From contig DASWMI010000226.1 of NCBI GenBank assembly GCA_036399835.1, forward strand, positions 1 through 10,830: 10,830 bases of DNA, in the 5' to 3' direction. The DNA is from DASYML01 sp036399835. Its GTDB lineage: Bacteria; Acidobacteriota; Blastocatellia; Pyrinomonadales; Pyrinomonadaceae. Positions within the stretch are counted from its first letter, which is position 1. Every line of letters begins with the position of its first letter. The position numbers and the translations under genes are program-made. Below are positions 1 through 6,597 of the stretch, piece by piece. Under the pieces are notes generated by a model. The model made no database searches. It was not told where the DNA came from and saw nothing but the letters and a program-made list of their open reading frames with translations.

Positions 1-110
1 CCGCGCGCAATCAGCAGCGCCGCGACGACAGGCGACACGCCAAGCGAGCGGGCCAACGCTCCGGCCCGCGGCCAATCCGGTTCACCTATCATCCAGCGCT
101 TCGTCACCAT
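1..110 (-). CDS. recJ: Single-stranded-DNA-specific exonuclease RecJ, N-terminal fragment (cut by window edge)
   Basis: An open frame begins at the ATG read from 110 and runs off the left edge, giving 36 codons plus two bases. The fragment starts MVTKRW and contains the segment ARSLGVSPVVAALLIARG. A Trp near the start followed by an alanine-rich helix and a 'LGVSPLVA-x-LL-x-RG' segment is the usual N-terminus of RecJ, the 5'-3' single-strand exonuclease of recombination and mismatch repair. The catalytic DHH motifs would lie outside the window. No clear Shine-Dalgarno sequence precedes the ATG. A second in-frame ATG (codon 7) is less likely because it would drop the conserved Trp. The gene follows the PilZ gene on the same strand after 149 bases. 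The identification rests on a short N-terminal match only. Confidence 0.65.
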   Translation of the reverse strand, partial: MVTKRWMIGEPDWPRAGALARSLGVSPVVAALLIAR

Positions 111-259
111 AAATAAAAAGTGTCAAAGAGGAACGCTTGAACGATGAAGGAAAAGCTATCGGGGCATTGCTTCAATAGCTCGATGAGTCAACGAGCCAGG
201 CTCTTCAGCTTATCTTTCATCCGGCGAGTTCATCGCTGCGCTCTTCATCGTTCTCTTTT
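111..259. other. Intergenic region between the PilZ gene and recJ
   Basis: These 149 bases separate two genes on the minus strand. I see no convincing ORF, hairpin or complete promoter. A TTGACA hexamer occurs on the minus strand about 11 bases before the recJ ATG, but it is too close to serve as a -35 box for that start. Whether recJ has its own promoter here cannot be told from sequence. Confidence 0.4.
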
Positions 260-586
260 TCATTCCGCGAACCAGCCGTTTTCGTCCAGAAGCTTGACGC
301 CGACTCTCTGCTGGCCGTCCTCTTCTTCGGTCCAGACGCCGTTGACTTCGGCTTCGAGCGTGCGACCGTAGGGAGGCGTGACGCGGACCTGCGCGCCGAT
401 TGTGAGCGGCGCGTCGGTCAAGAGGGTCGCGCCGCCGCGACTGACCTTGACGGCTTTGGCCTGTGCGCGAAATTGCTCGCCCTGCGGGTTGCGGCCCTCA
501 ATCTCGACGGCGAAATCAACAGGCACGCGCGGGCTGCGCGGGCGCTGCGACGGGCCGGACTCATTCTCTTCTAATTCATCACTCAT
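260..586 (-). CDS. PilZ-domain protein with degenerate c-di-GMP motif
   Basis: A 108-residue protein with an acidic, disordered first ~15 residues followed by a single small beta-barrel domain of PilZ type (about 17-105). PilZ proteins bind cyclic di-GMP through an RxxxR motif and a downstream [D/N]xSxxG motif. Here the first motif region reads QRPRSPRVPVDF, with R15, R17 and R20 but no exact RxxxR spacing. The second reads KVSRGG, with Lys in place of Asp/Asn and the Ser and Gly kept. The C-terminal strand around RVGVKLL matches the typical end of the fold. It is probably a cytoplasmic regulator, but c-di-GMP binding is doubtful and it may bind weakly or act through protein contacts. ATG start at 586; no strong Shine-Dalgarno. 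It lies 91 bases downstream of uppP on the same strand. Confidence 0.75.
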   Translation of the reverse strand: MSDELEENESGPSQRPRSPRVPVDFAVEIEGRNPQGEQFRAQAKAVKVSRGGATLLTDAPLTIGAQVRVTPPYGRTLEAEVNGVWTEEEDGQQRVGVKLLDENGWFAE

Positions 587-677
587 GCGTCTGTCTGCCC
601 TTTCAAAATTTAATGGACAATTCTCTCCGGTCTGTGAAGAAGGGCAGGATAAGTGTACCTAATCTTGGCGATGATTG

Positions 678-1631
678 TCAGTGTAATTGGTGGTCCGAGC
701 CTGCACGGGGCGAAGCGAGGCTGGCCCTCTGTTGCTCCGCGCTCTGTGAGAAGGCGGCGGGCGCGGTCTGCTCTTGAGGCTTGAGAGAGCCTAAAAAGAG
801 CAGGACCAGCAGCGTCAGGCCGACGAGCAGCCGATAGCCTATAAAGATGGAGGTCGAATGCGTGCGCAGGAAACGCAGTAGAAACCAGATGGAGGCGTAG
901 CCGACGATGCCGGAAACTATGGTCGCCAAAGCCAGTGGCACAAAGCTGTGCGGCGGCAGATTGTGGAACGCCTCCTTTAGCTCAAGAAGTCCGCTGGCGA
1001 AGATGGCCGGAATCGAGAGCAGGAAGGAGAAGCGCGCAGCCGTCTCGCGTTTCTCTCCGGCGAAGAGGCCGCCCATGATGGTCGTCCCCGAACGGCTCGC
1101 GCCCGGCAGCAGCGCCAGCACCTGCGCGCAACCGACAACGAGCGCATCCTTGATGCCCAAACGGTCCATCCCGCGCTCCTGCCTGCCCACTCTCTCGGCC
1201 AGCCATAAGAGCAGCGCGACGGCGATCATCATAATCGAGATGGGCCACAGGTTTTTGGTAAAGGGGCCTTCGATAAATTTTTTCAAGAGCAGCCCGATAG
1301 TGCCAATCGGAATCGAGCCGATGATGACCAGCCAGCCGAGCCTCGCTTCATCCGAGAGCCTTGTACGCTCGGCTGCGCCGCGATTGCGCACGAGGGCCAG
1401 ATGGTCGCGCAAGAAAGCTATCAGGATATTCCAGATGTCGCGCGCAAAGTAGATGAGGACGGCGATGAGCGTTCCCAGTTGGATAACGGCGATAACGGCG
1501 GTCTTATTCTCCGCGCTCAGGTTAAGGTTCATCGCGCGCGAGGCGAAGATGAGATGCGCCGTCGAGCTAATCGGAATAAATTCCGTGAGACCCTGGACGA
1601 TACCCAGAATGATGGCTTGAAGGATGGACAT
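678..1631 (-). CDS. uppP: Undecaprenyl-diphosphatase (BacA/UppP family)
   Basis: A 317-residue polytopic membrane protein that dephosphorylates undecaprenyl diphosphate to recycle the lipid carrier for peptidoglycan and other wall polymers; overexpression of this family gives bacitracin resistance. Both signature motifs are present: the (E/Q)xxxE region as Q13-GLT-E17 followed by FIPISSTAHL with His26, and PGASRSG at 176-182 with Arg180. Also typical are the AVIQLGTLIAV segment near 48-58, FSFLLSIPAI at 201-210 and the last membrane helix ending near 280. The protein continues with a polar, Ala/Gln/Ser-rich tail of about 37 residues (281-317), longer than usual for the family. The ATG at 1631 gives the standard N-terminus directly before the first helix. 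No Shine-Dalgarno is seen, and an inverted repeat ends 13 bases upstream of the start. Confidence 0.95.
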   Translation of the reverse strand: MSILQAIILGIVQGLTEFIPISSTAHLIFASRAMNLNLSAENKTAVIAVIQLGTLIAVLIYFARDIWNILIAFLRDHLALVRNRGAAERTRLSDEARLGWLVIIGSIPIGTIGLLLKKFIEGPFTKNLWPISIMMIAVALLLWLAERVGRQERGMDRLGIKDALVVGCAQVLALLPGASRSGTTIMGGLFAGEKRETAARFSFLLSIPAIFASGLLELKEAFHNLPPHSFVPLALATIVSGIVGYASIWFLLRFLRTHSTSIFIGYRLLVGLTLLVLLFLGSLKPQEQTAPAAFSQSAEQQRASLASPRAGSDHQLH

Positions 1632-1644
1632 GTTTGGAATTTTC

Positions 1645-1719
1645 GATTTTGGATCTTAGATTTGCGATCTTAAATGCGGCACACGTCAAGCTAAAATCGC
1701 AAATCTAAGATCCAAAATC
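1645..1719. repeat. Inverted repeat of 7-base tandem units upstream of uppP
   Basis: Two arms of 24 bases (1645-1668 and 1696-1719) are perfect reverse complements, separated by 27 bases. After one mismatch three further pairs extend the stem inward. The left arm is built of near-identical 7-base units: GATTTTG, GATCTTA, GATTTGC, GATCTTA. The element nearly fills the 97-base spacer between the SDR gene stop (1729) and the uppP start (1631), leaving 9 and 13 bases. No run of T follows the stem on either strand, so it is not a standard intrinsic terminator, although a stem of this length could stop transcription or shield the mRNA. A dispersed palindromic repeat is the main alternative. Confidence 0.85.
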
Positions 1720-1728
1720 CCCTTCCCC

Positions 1729-2502
1729 TTATTCGCGAAATGAATTTCTTAAAGCGATTCTGTCATACATGGCAATCGGCATCAGCATCCCCAGGCGAAC
1801 GAGACTGGCGAGCTGCCAGGGAAAGGCTTCAGACTTTTTGCGCGTTTCGATGGCGCGCAGGATTTTTTCAACCGCGTCATCCAACCCCATCAGGAAAGGC
1901 ATGCGTGCGTGCCTGTGGGCCGTCAGCGGAGTCTTGATAAAACCCGGGTGGATAATCGTCACATCCAGGCCCGTCCCATGCAGGTCCAGCCGCAGGCTCT
2001 CGAAGAAGGCCGAAAGGGCAGCCTTGCTCGCGCAGTAAGCGGCGGATTTGGGGAGGCCGCGATAGCCCGCCAGGCTCGACATAGCCACCAGTTGGCCGCT
2101 CCCCTGCGCGAGCATCTCCGGCAAGACAGCTGCCACGCTATTGACCGCGCCGAGCAGGTTGATATTAAAGACCTCCGCCACTTCTTCAGCCTTCAAATCG
2201 GTGGCAGCGGTCGTCGCGCCGATGCCGGCGTTGGCGATGAGCACATCTATGCGCCCGAAATGTCCGTGCAACTGTTCGGCAGCCTCGCGGACAGCGGCGG
2301 CATCCCTGACATCCGCCGGAAGCATGAGCGCGCGACCGCCCAGAGCCTCCACTTCGCAGACCATCTCACCGAGCACATCCGCACGCCTCGCCAGCAACCC
2401 GAGGCTCGCACCGCGCCGTCCCAAAGCGAGGGCCAGGCCCTTGCCTATACCGCTCGAAGCGCCCGTGATCAAGAGAACTTTTTGTGACCAGTCAAAACTC
2501 AT
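1729..2502 (-). CDS. Short-chain dehydrogenase/reductase (classical SDR), likely NADP(H)-dependent
   Basis: A 257-residue soluble Rossmann-fold oxidoreductase of the classical SDR family. Seen directly: the dinucleotide-binding motif TGASSGIG at 13-20; NAG at 91-93; the structural Asn in NINLLG near 115; catalytic Ser143, Tyr156 and Lys160 with correct spacing (SS-x12-YxxxK); and the PG motif at 186-187 followed by T191. Arg39-Arg40 at the end of the second strand favours NADP(H) over NAD(H). The hydrophobic C-terminal stretch after about 229 recalls SDRs that attach to membranes and act on lipids or sterols, but the substrate cannot be read from sequence. ATG start at 2502 without a clear Shine-Dalgarno. 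It sits between the ACT protein (54-base gap) and uppP (97-base gap filled by an inverted repeat). No functional link to either neighbour is evident. Confidence 0.92.
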   Translation of the reverse strand: MSFDWSQKVLLITGASSGIGKGLALALGRRGASLGLLARRADVLGEMVCEVEALGGRALMLPADVRDAAAVREAAEQLHGHFGRIDVLIANAGIGATTAATDLKAEEVAEVFNINLLGAVNSVAAVLPEMLAQGSGQLVAMSSLAGYRGLPKSAAYCASKAALSAFFESLRLDLHGTGLDVTIIHPGFIKTPLTAHRHARMPFLMGLDDAVEKILRAIETRKKSEAFPWQLASLVRLGMLMPIAMYDRIALRNSFRE

Positions 2503-2556
2503 GAGATGACAGCTAATAGATTAAAAGATGAAAGGGATGGCGCGCGGCTGCTCTTT

Positions 2557-3015
2557 CTAACATAACTCGGCGACGTGCTCGCCTAAGATGCGCAGGGCCG
2601 CGCCTAGGTCGCTCTGCTTAATCAACAGGTGGTCGCGTGAGAAGGCAGAGAGAGCGCCCGTGCTGATTCCTGCGGCGGCGAGAATGGCCGTCACGCGCGC
2701 CAGGTAGCCGACCACATTCCAGCCAAGCTCTATATCGAGCGTGACGAGGCGGAAGCCCTCTTCGACGCGAGCATCCCTCACCGCGTGGCGCATCGTTCGC
2801 CAGTCCGTCTCGTCCAGCAACAGCGTGACCTCGTGCGCATCGCGCAGAATCATAAAGGGCGCTTCAACTCTCGGACTCAGCTCCGGATTCTCAAGCAGCC
2901 GTAGCCAGTCCTCATGGCGCACGCCGACCAGGACGAACACCGCGGGCGCAACCTCCACACGCGTCCGGCTCAAAAGCTCCTCCGCCCCGATTTCCTGCTC
3001 TCTGTTTTCTCTCAC
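2557..3015 (-). CDS. Tandem ACT-domain protein (COG3603-like, CASTOR-type ACT)
   Basis: A 152-residue protein made of two ACT-like halves (about 25-80 and 85-150) without an enzyme domain. The second half is the better conserved, with EVTLLLDETDW followed by LDIELGWNVVGYLARVTAIL, AAAGISTGALSAF and a final HLLIKQSDL. This agrees with small stand-alone ACT proteins of the COG3603 type, related to the arginine-sensing CASTOR proteins. ACT domains bind amino acids or other small ligands at domain interfaces, so a cytoplasmic ligand-sensing role is inferred; the ligand is unknown. The start is GTG at 3015, as an in-frame stop lies about 36 bases further upstream and no ATG precedes the fold; a GTG near codon 20 is a less likely alternative. 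The upstream 99-base spacer to the RNase J gene is filled by an inverted repeat. Confidence 0.8.
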   Translation of the reverse strand: MRENREQEIGAEELLSRTRVEVAPAVFVLVGVRHEDWLRLLENPELSPRVEAPFMILRDAHEVTLLLDETDWRTMRHAVRDARVEEGFRLVTLDIELGWNVVGYLARVTAILAAAGISTGALSAFSRDHLLIKQSDLGAALRILGEHVAELC

Positions 3016-3028
3016 TGTGGAAAAGTCC

Positions 3029-3116
3029 GGAGTCCGAGAGTCCGAGAGTCAAAAGCAGAATCAAAAGCTTTATTCCTTTGACTCTGAGACTCTCGGACTC
3101 TCAGACTCTGAGACTC
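3029..3116. repeat. Inverted arrays of 8-base tandem units between the RNase J and ACT genes
   Basis: The right part (3080-3116) reads as four 8-base units plus a partial one: GACTCTGA, GACTCTCG, GACTCTCA, GACTCTGA, GACTC. The left part (3025-3050), read on the minus strand, shows GACTCTCG, GACTCTCG, GACTCCG, GACTT. Arms 3029-3053 and 3077-3101 pair without gaps at 22 of 25 positions around a 23-base loop. The right array runs into the TGA stop of the RNase J gene (3115-3117), and the left arm ends 13 bases before the GTG of the ACT gene. On the minus strand the stem is followed by a short CTTTT, so weak termination after RNase J is possible. Confidence 0.85.
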
Positions 3117-4776
3117 AAACCTGTACGACGACGGGGGCGATGACGGGGCGCGCTCCGGTCTGTTTCTGGATAAAGCGTTTCAGTTCGAGGCGGACATGCT
3201 CTTTTAAAAGGCTCGTATCGTCAAGCTCTGTGCGTGGCGCGTTGGCAACCGCTTCGGTGACGATGCGGAGCGCGGCCTTTTTGAACCCGTCGGCACCGTC
3301 CATGCCTCTCACGCCGCGCGCGACAATCTCGGGCGGCATCTGCAATTCGCCCGTCTCGGCGTTGAGCGTGACGATCAAGGTGACCATCCCGTCGTAAGCA
3401 ATCTGACGGCGCTCGCGGACCGTTTCGCTGGTAATCTCTTCAAAGCCGGAATCGTCTATAAACGTGCGCCCGATCTCGTGTTTATTGACGACACGCGCGC
3501 TCTCGCCGTCGAGTTCGAGCACATCGCCGTTCTCAATCAGGATGATATTCTCTTCGGCGTAGTCGAGATGGTTTTTGATAAACTCTTTATGGCGAAAGAG
3601 CATGCGGTATTCGCCGTGAATCGGGACGACATACTTGGGCCTGACGGCCTCCGTCATGATGCGTATGTCCTCTTGCGAGGCGTGGCCGCTGACGTGAATC
3701 AAGCGCCGTTTCTCTTCTATGATATTCGCGCCGCGTTTGTAGATAGCGCCGATCATGCGCGAGATGGCGCGCTCGTTCCCCGGAATGATGCGCGCAGAGA
3801 GCACGACCGTATCGCCCTCTTCGATAGTCATTCCCTTGTAAGACTGCATAGCCATCTGCGAGAGCGCCGCGCGCGATTCGCCCTGCGAGCCTGTCACCAG
3901 GAAGACCACCTCGCTGTCAGCCATCCGCTTGGTATCGTTGAGCGAGACAAAGAGATTGTCGGGCACGTCCAGATAACCGAGCCTCTCGGCAATCTCTATG
4001 TTCTTGAGCATCGAGCGGCCCAGCACGCAGACCTTCCGGTCAAACTGCTGCGCCACATCGAGCACAATCTGCAAGCGATGAATGGAAGAGGCAAAGGCTG
4101 CAACGATGATGCGCCCCGTGGCCTCGGCGAAAATCTCTTCAAAGGCGGGGATGACTGCGCGCTCTGATGGCGTGCGACCGGGGACTGTCGCGTTGGTCGA
4201 ATCTGAGAGCAGGGCGAGCACACCTTCCTGCCCGTAACGCCTGAAGGTGCGCAGGTCAATCGGCTCGCCGATGACGGGCGTTTCGTCCACCTTGTAATCG
4301 CCCGTGTGTATAATCGTTCCGACAGGCGTCGTAATCGCCAGCGAAAAGCAGTCTACGAGCGAATGCGAGACGCGTATAAACTCGATCTTAAAAGGTCCGA
4401 GTTCGACTGTCTGGCGCGGCTCGACGCGATGCAGCAGAGTGTCTCCGAGCAGGTCGTGCTCTTCGAGCTTGCTTTCGGCCAGGCCCGCCGTGAAATGCGA
4501 GCAGTAGACGGGGACGTTGAATTTTTTGAGGATATAAGGCAGCGCGCCGAGATGATCTTCGTGGCCGTGCGTCAGGATGATGGCCGTGATGTTGTCCCTG
4601 TACTCTTCGAGAAAATCGAAGTCAGGCACAGAGACATCCACGCCGTAAGCGGTCTCTTCCGGAAAACCCATCCCAGCGTCGAGGATAATCATCTCGTCCT
4701 CGAAACGCACAGCCATACAATTCATCCCGAACTCGCCGACGCCGCCGAGCGGGACGATCTCTAAAACATTACCCAC
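3115..4776 (-). CDS. rnj: Ribonuclease J (beta-CASP metallo-beta-lactamase RNase)
   Basis: A 553-residue cytoplasmic ribonuclease with endonuclease and 5'-3' exonuclease activity in RNA maturation and decay. The metal-binding set is complete: HGHEDHLG at 70-77, His138 in RVSHSLVD, and Asp160 in HTGDYKVD. The beta-CASP part follows, with SDSTN at 191-195, FASSIHRLQ at 228-236, GRSM at 253-256, TGSQGE at 295-300, IPGNE at 331-335, HVSGHASQED at 361-370 and PIHGEY at 385-390. The C-terminal domain (about 450-553) ends in basic and hydrophobic residues typical of the family. The start is GTG at 4776, only four codons before the conserved first strand (LEIVPLGGVGEFG). An AGGGAG lies about 16 bases upstream, too far to be a good ribosome site. 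A candidate promoter and leader hairpin lie upstream. The stop codon is inside a repeat array. Confidence 0.96.
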   Translation of the reverse strand: MGNVLEIVPLGGVGEFGMNCMAVRFEDEMIILDAGMGFPEETAYGVDVSVPDFDFLEEYRDNITAIILTHGHEDHLGALPYILKKFNVPVYCSHFTAGLAESKLEEHDLLGDTLLHRVEPRQTVELGPFKIEFIRVSHSLVDCFSLAITTPVGTIIHTGDYKVDETPVIGEPIDLRTFRRYGQEGVLALLSDSTNATVPGRTPSERAVIPAFEEIFAEATGRIIVAAFASSIHRLQIVLDVAQQFDRKVCVLGRSMLKNIEIAERLGYLDVPDNLFVSLNDTKRMADSEVVFLVTGSQGESRAALSQMAMQSYKGMTIEEGDTVVLSARIIPGNERAISRMIGAIYKRGANIIEEKRRLIHVSGHASQEDIRIMTEAVRPKYVVPIHGEYRMLFRHKEFIKNHLDYAEENIILIENGDVLELDGESARVVNKHEIGRTFIDDSGFEEITSETVRERRQIAYDGMVTLIVTLNAETGELQMPPEIVARGVRGMDGADGFKKAALRIVTEAVANAPRTELDDTSLLKEHVRLELKRFIQKQTGARPVIAPVVVQV

Positions 4777-4807
4777 TGTGTGCTTTACTCTACTCTCCCT
4801 GAAAAGC

Positions 4808-4839
4808 CCGGCCCTTACTCCCTGGAGAATAATGGCCGG
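4808..4839 (-). promoter_or_regulatory. GC-rich inverted repeat in the presumed RNase J leader
   Basis: CCGGCC at 4808-4813 and GGCCGG at 4834-4839 can form a six-pair GC stem with a 20-base loop. It lies between the candidate promoter and the GTG start. It may be a leader hairpin on the rnj mRNA. No T-run follows, so a terminator is unlikely. The pairing is short and could be chance. Confidence 0.3.
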
Positions 4840-4855
4840 TTGAAATTAGCCGAAC

Positions 4856-4864
4856 AGTATAACA
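4856..4864 (-). promoter_or_regulatory. Candidate extended -10 promoter for the RNase J gene
   Basis: On the minus strand the sequence reads TGTTATACT, an extended -10 (TGn) followed by TATACT, one base from the sigma-70 consensus. No good -35 box lies 16-18 bases upstream, which is acceptable for extended -10 promoters. It would start transcription about 70-75 bases before the GTG at 4776. It lies in the 181-base gap (4777-4957) after the cytochrome/solute-binding gene, where a separate transcription unit would be expected to begin. Confidence 0.45.
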
Positions 4865-4957
4865 CAGCGGCTCTTCCATTTTCCTCAGCCGACACCTTCG
4901 CCATGCAGAGCTAGAGCCATCTTCTCATGATTCCTTAACTTAAAGATGAGGCGTGTT

Positions 4958-6577
4958 CTATGGCTGCTCTTTCGGCGAGAGGCGGTCCGTCAGGGGGAGA
5001 TACTGTTTCTTTTCAGGATCAACGCCGACGATGTGCGAGCCTCTGGAGCCGACCCTGCGGTTTGGTCCAAAGGTGACGGGCGGGACGACTCCCGTTCTGA
5101 AATCCTGTAGCTGCTCAAGCGAATTGACGAGCGTCGTGCGGTTGAGCTGGCGGCTACTGAGCTTGCCCGCTTCAAAAAAGATTTTCGTCGCGGCGAAGGC
5201 GACAGACTGAAAGGCAGGGCTACGCAGACCCACGCCGGACTTCTGCATCAAGGCTATAAATTCGGCGAAATCATTCTGAGCGGGCAAAGCGGAGGGAAAG
5301 GCCAAAAAGGTCCGGGCCGCAAGACTGGCGGGCAGGTTGAAGGCGCTGCGACCCATCATGACGACGGAGCTAAGCAGAGGTACGCTGAGCTTGGCCTTCT
5401 CCATCTCGCCCGCGAGCGCCTTGATGTCCTCCGCGCCGCCAAAGAGGAAGAGATAATCGGGCTTCTTGCGGGCCAGCGCGGCGACCGTCTGCGCCGCTTC
5501 CAGATGGCCCGCCTGATAACTCTGCTCGAAGACTATCTCCATCGCGTACATCTTCGCCTGGGCCTTAAAGCCAGCCAGGGCGTCTCTATCGAAATCGCTC
5601 TCGGCGGAGATGACGGCGAGCCGCGCAGGTTTGGTTTTGGCTCGCGCGGCGGCGAAATCAACGAGCGTGCGGGCCTGGTCCGCGAAGGTCGGGAGCAGGT
5701 AAAAGATAAAGGGATTGGGCGGGACGGCAAGCTTTGGCGAGAGCGTGATTGGTCCAACCAGTGGAATCTCGCGGCTCTTGATTAATTCGTTGACGGCGGT
5801 GCTATCTCCTGGTTCAAAGCTGCCGACCAGCGCAAAGACGTTGTCCTGTTCAATCAGACGGCGCGTGGCTTCGAGAGTCTGCGCAGGCTCGCCGCGCGAA
5901 TCCTCCAGGACCAGCTCGAAGCGGCGACCGTAAATTCCGCCCTGCGAGTTGACCTCCGCAAAGCTGGCCGCGAGCGTCGCCTTGATGTCCTCTCCAATCT
6001 GCGCGAGTGGTCCACTCAGAGGCAGCGCCGCCCCGACCCTGATTATCTCGTCCGTCAGACCAGGCTCAACGTCCGACTCCTGTCCGAGCTTTTTGAGATA
6101 CGCGATGAGGTCTGCCATCTGCGCGCGAGCCATCCTGTAGCGCGGCATCCCTGGATGGAGCGGCTGCCCCGCCGGGTCAAGCCCAGCGCTGATGGCGCGC
6201 GCGAGAGTCTCGTCCGTGTAGGGCACGCGCTCGCGCCGCGTCAGCGCGGAAGTATGCGATTTTTTGAGCGTCTCCCAGTCTATCGGCGGCGGTTGGAGTC
6301 CGCCTTCCTTCGTGCCCTCGCCGCGCAAGCCGTGACAGTTGGCGCAAGTAAAGGAGGTGGCGGGAACTTCCAGATCGCTGCCGCCGATGATGGCGACAAT
6401 CTCCGCGCCCTCGCCCGCCTGGCCCTTGAGATAAATCTGCTTGCCGCGTTTTTCCTGCGGCGAAAGCGCAGCGCTCGTTTGCGTCGCAGCCGTCTGCGCG
6501 AAAAAAAGTGTGGCGGCGAAAAGGAGCGCGGCGAGCGCGAAGGCATGCTTGATTCTGGAGGGGCCGGTTTTTATCAT
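4958..6577 (-). CDS. Exported cytochrome c fused to a type 1 periplasmic solute-binding protein
   Basis: A 539-residue exported fusion. Residues 1-36 form a signal peptide: basic start, then a hydrophobic core at about 11-27. Residues 40-165 are a class I cytochrome c domain with the heme-attachment motif CANCH (78-82) and a probable axial Met144 in PGMPRYRM, followed by the usual terminal helix (DLIAYLKKLG). Residues 178-520 match the LivJ-like type 1 periplasmic binding fold (Peripla_BP_6), beginning VGAALPLSGPLAQIGEDIK and containing VNSQGGIYGRRFELVLEDS. The start is taken as the ATG at 6577, not the upstream frame extension to 6679, because this ATG directly begins the signal peptide and the extension would overlap the SCO gene. 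The start lies 20 bases after the SCO stop, indicating an operon. No permease or ATPase gene is nearby, so the binding half may sense a solute or couple it to heme rather than feed a transporter. Confidence 0.9.
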   Translation of the reverse strand: MIKTGPSRIKHAFALAALLFAATLFFAQTAATQTSAALSPQEKRGKQIYLKGQAGEGAEIVAIIGGSDLEVPATSFTCANCHGLRGEGTKEGGLQPPPIDWETLKKSHTSALTRRERVPYTDETLARAISAGLDPAGQPLHPGMPRYRMARAQMADLIAYLKKLGQESDVEPGLTDEIIRVGAALPLSGPLAQIGEDIKATLAASFAEVNSQGGIYGRRFELVLEDSRGEPAQTLEATRRLIEQDNVFALVGSFEPGDSTAVNELIKSREIPLVGPITLSPKLAVPPNPFIFYLLPTFADQARTLVDFAAARAKTKPARLAVISAESDFDRDALAGFKAQAKMYAMEIVFEQSYQAGHLEAAQTVAALARKKPDYLFLFGGAEDIKALAGEMEKAKLSVPLLSSVVMMGRSAFNLPASLAARTFLAFPSALPAQNDFAEFIALMQKSGVGLRSPAFQSVAFAATKIFFEAGKLSSRQLNRTTLVNSLEQLQDFRTGVVPPVTFGPNRRVGSRGSHIVGVDPEKKQYLPLTDRLSPKEQP

Positions 6578-6597
6578 TCGTTCGTACAACGCGCGCT

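Noticed and set aside
907..1452. 181-codon plus-strand frame opposite uppP
   Set aside because: Antisense shadow of a gene with all UppP motifs; composition is Ser/Arg/Pro-rich without any fold signal.
1645..1719. Classical intrinsic terminator of the SDR gene
   Set aside because: The stem is AT-rich and no T-run follows it on either strand.
1909..2487. 192-codon plus-strand frame opposite the SDR gene
   Set aside because: Antisense shadow; the SDR on the other strand has every catalytic residue.
3025..3116. CRISPR-like array
   Set aside because: The repeats are only 8 bases with no spacers and occur in inverted orientation.
3478..4167. 229-codon plus-strand frame opposite RNase J
   Set aside because: It lies fully inside a strongly conserved minus-strand gene and shows no recognisable motif.
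4958..6577. Conventional branched-chain amino acid ABC transporter operon
   Set aside because: Only the binding-protein fold is present, fused to a cytochrome; no permease or ATPase gene occurs in the window.
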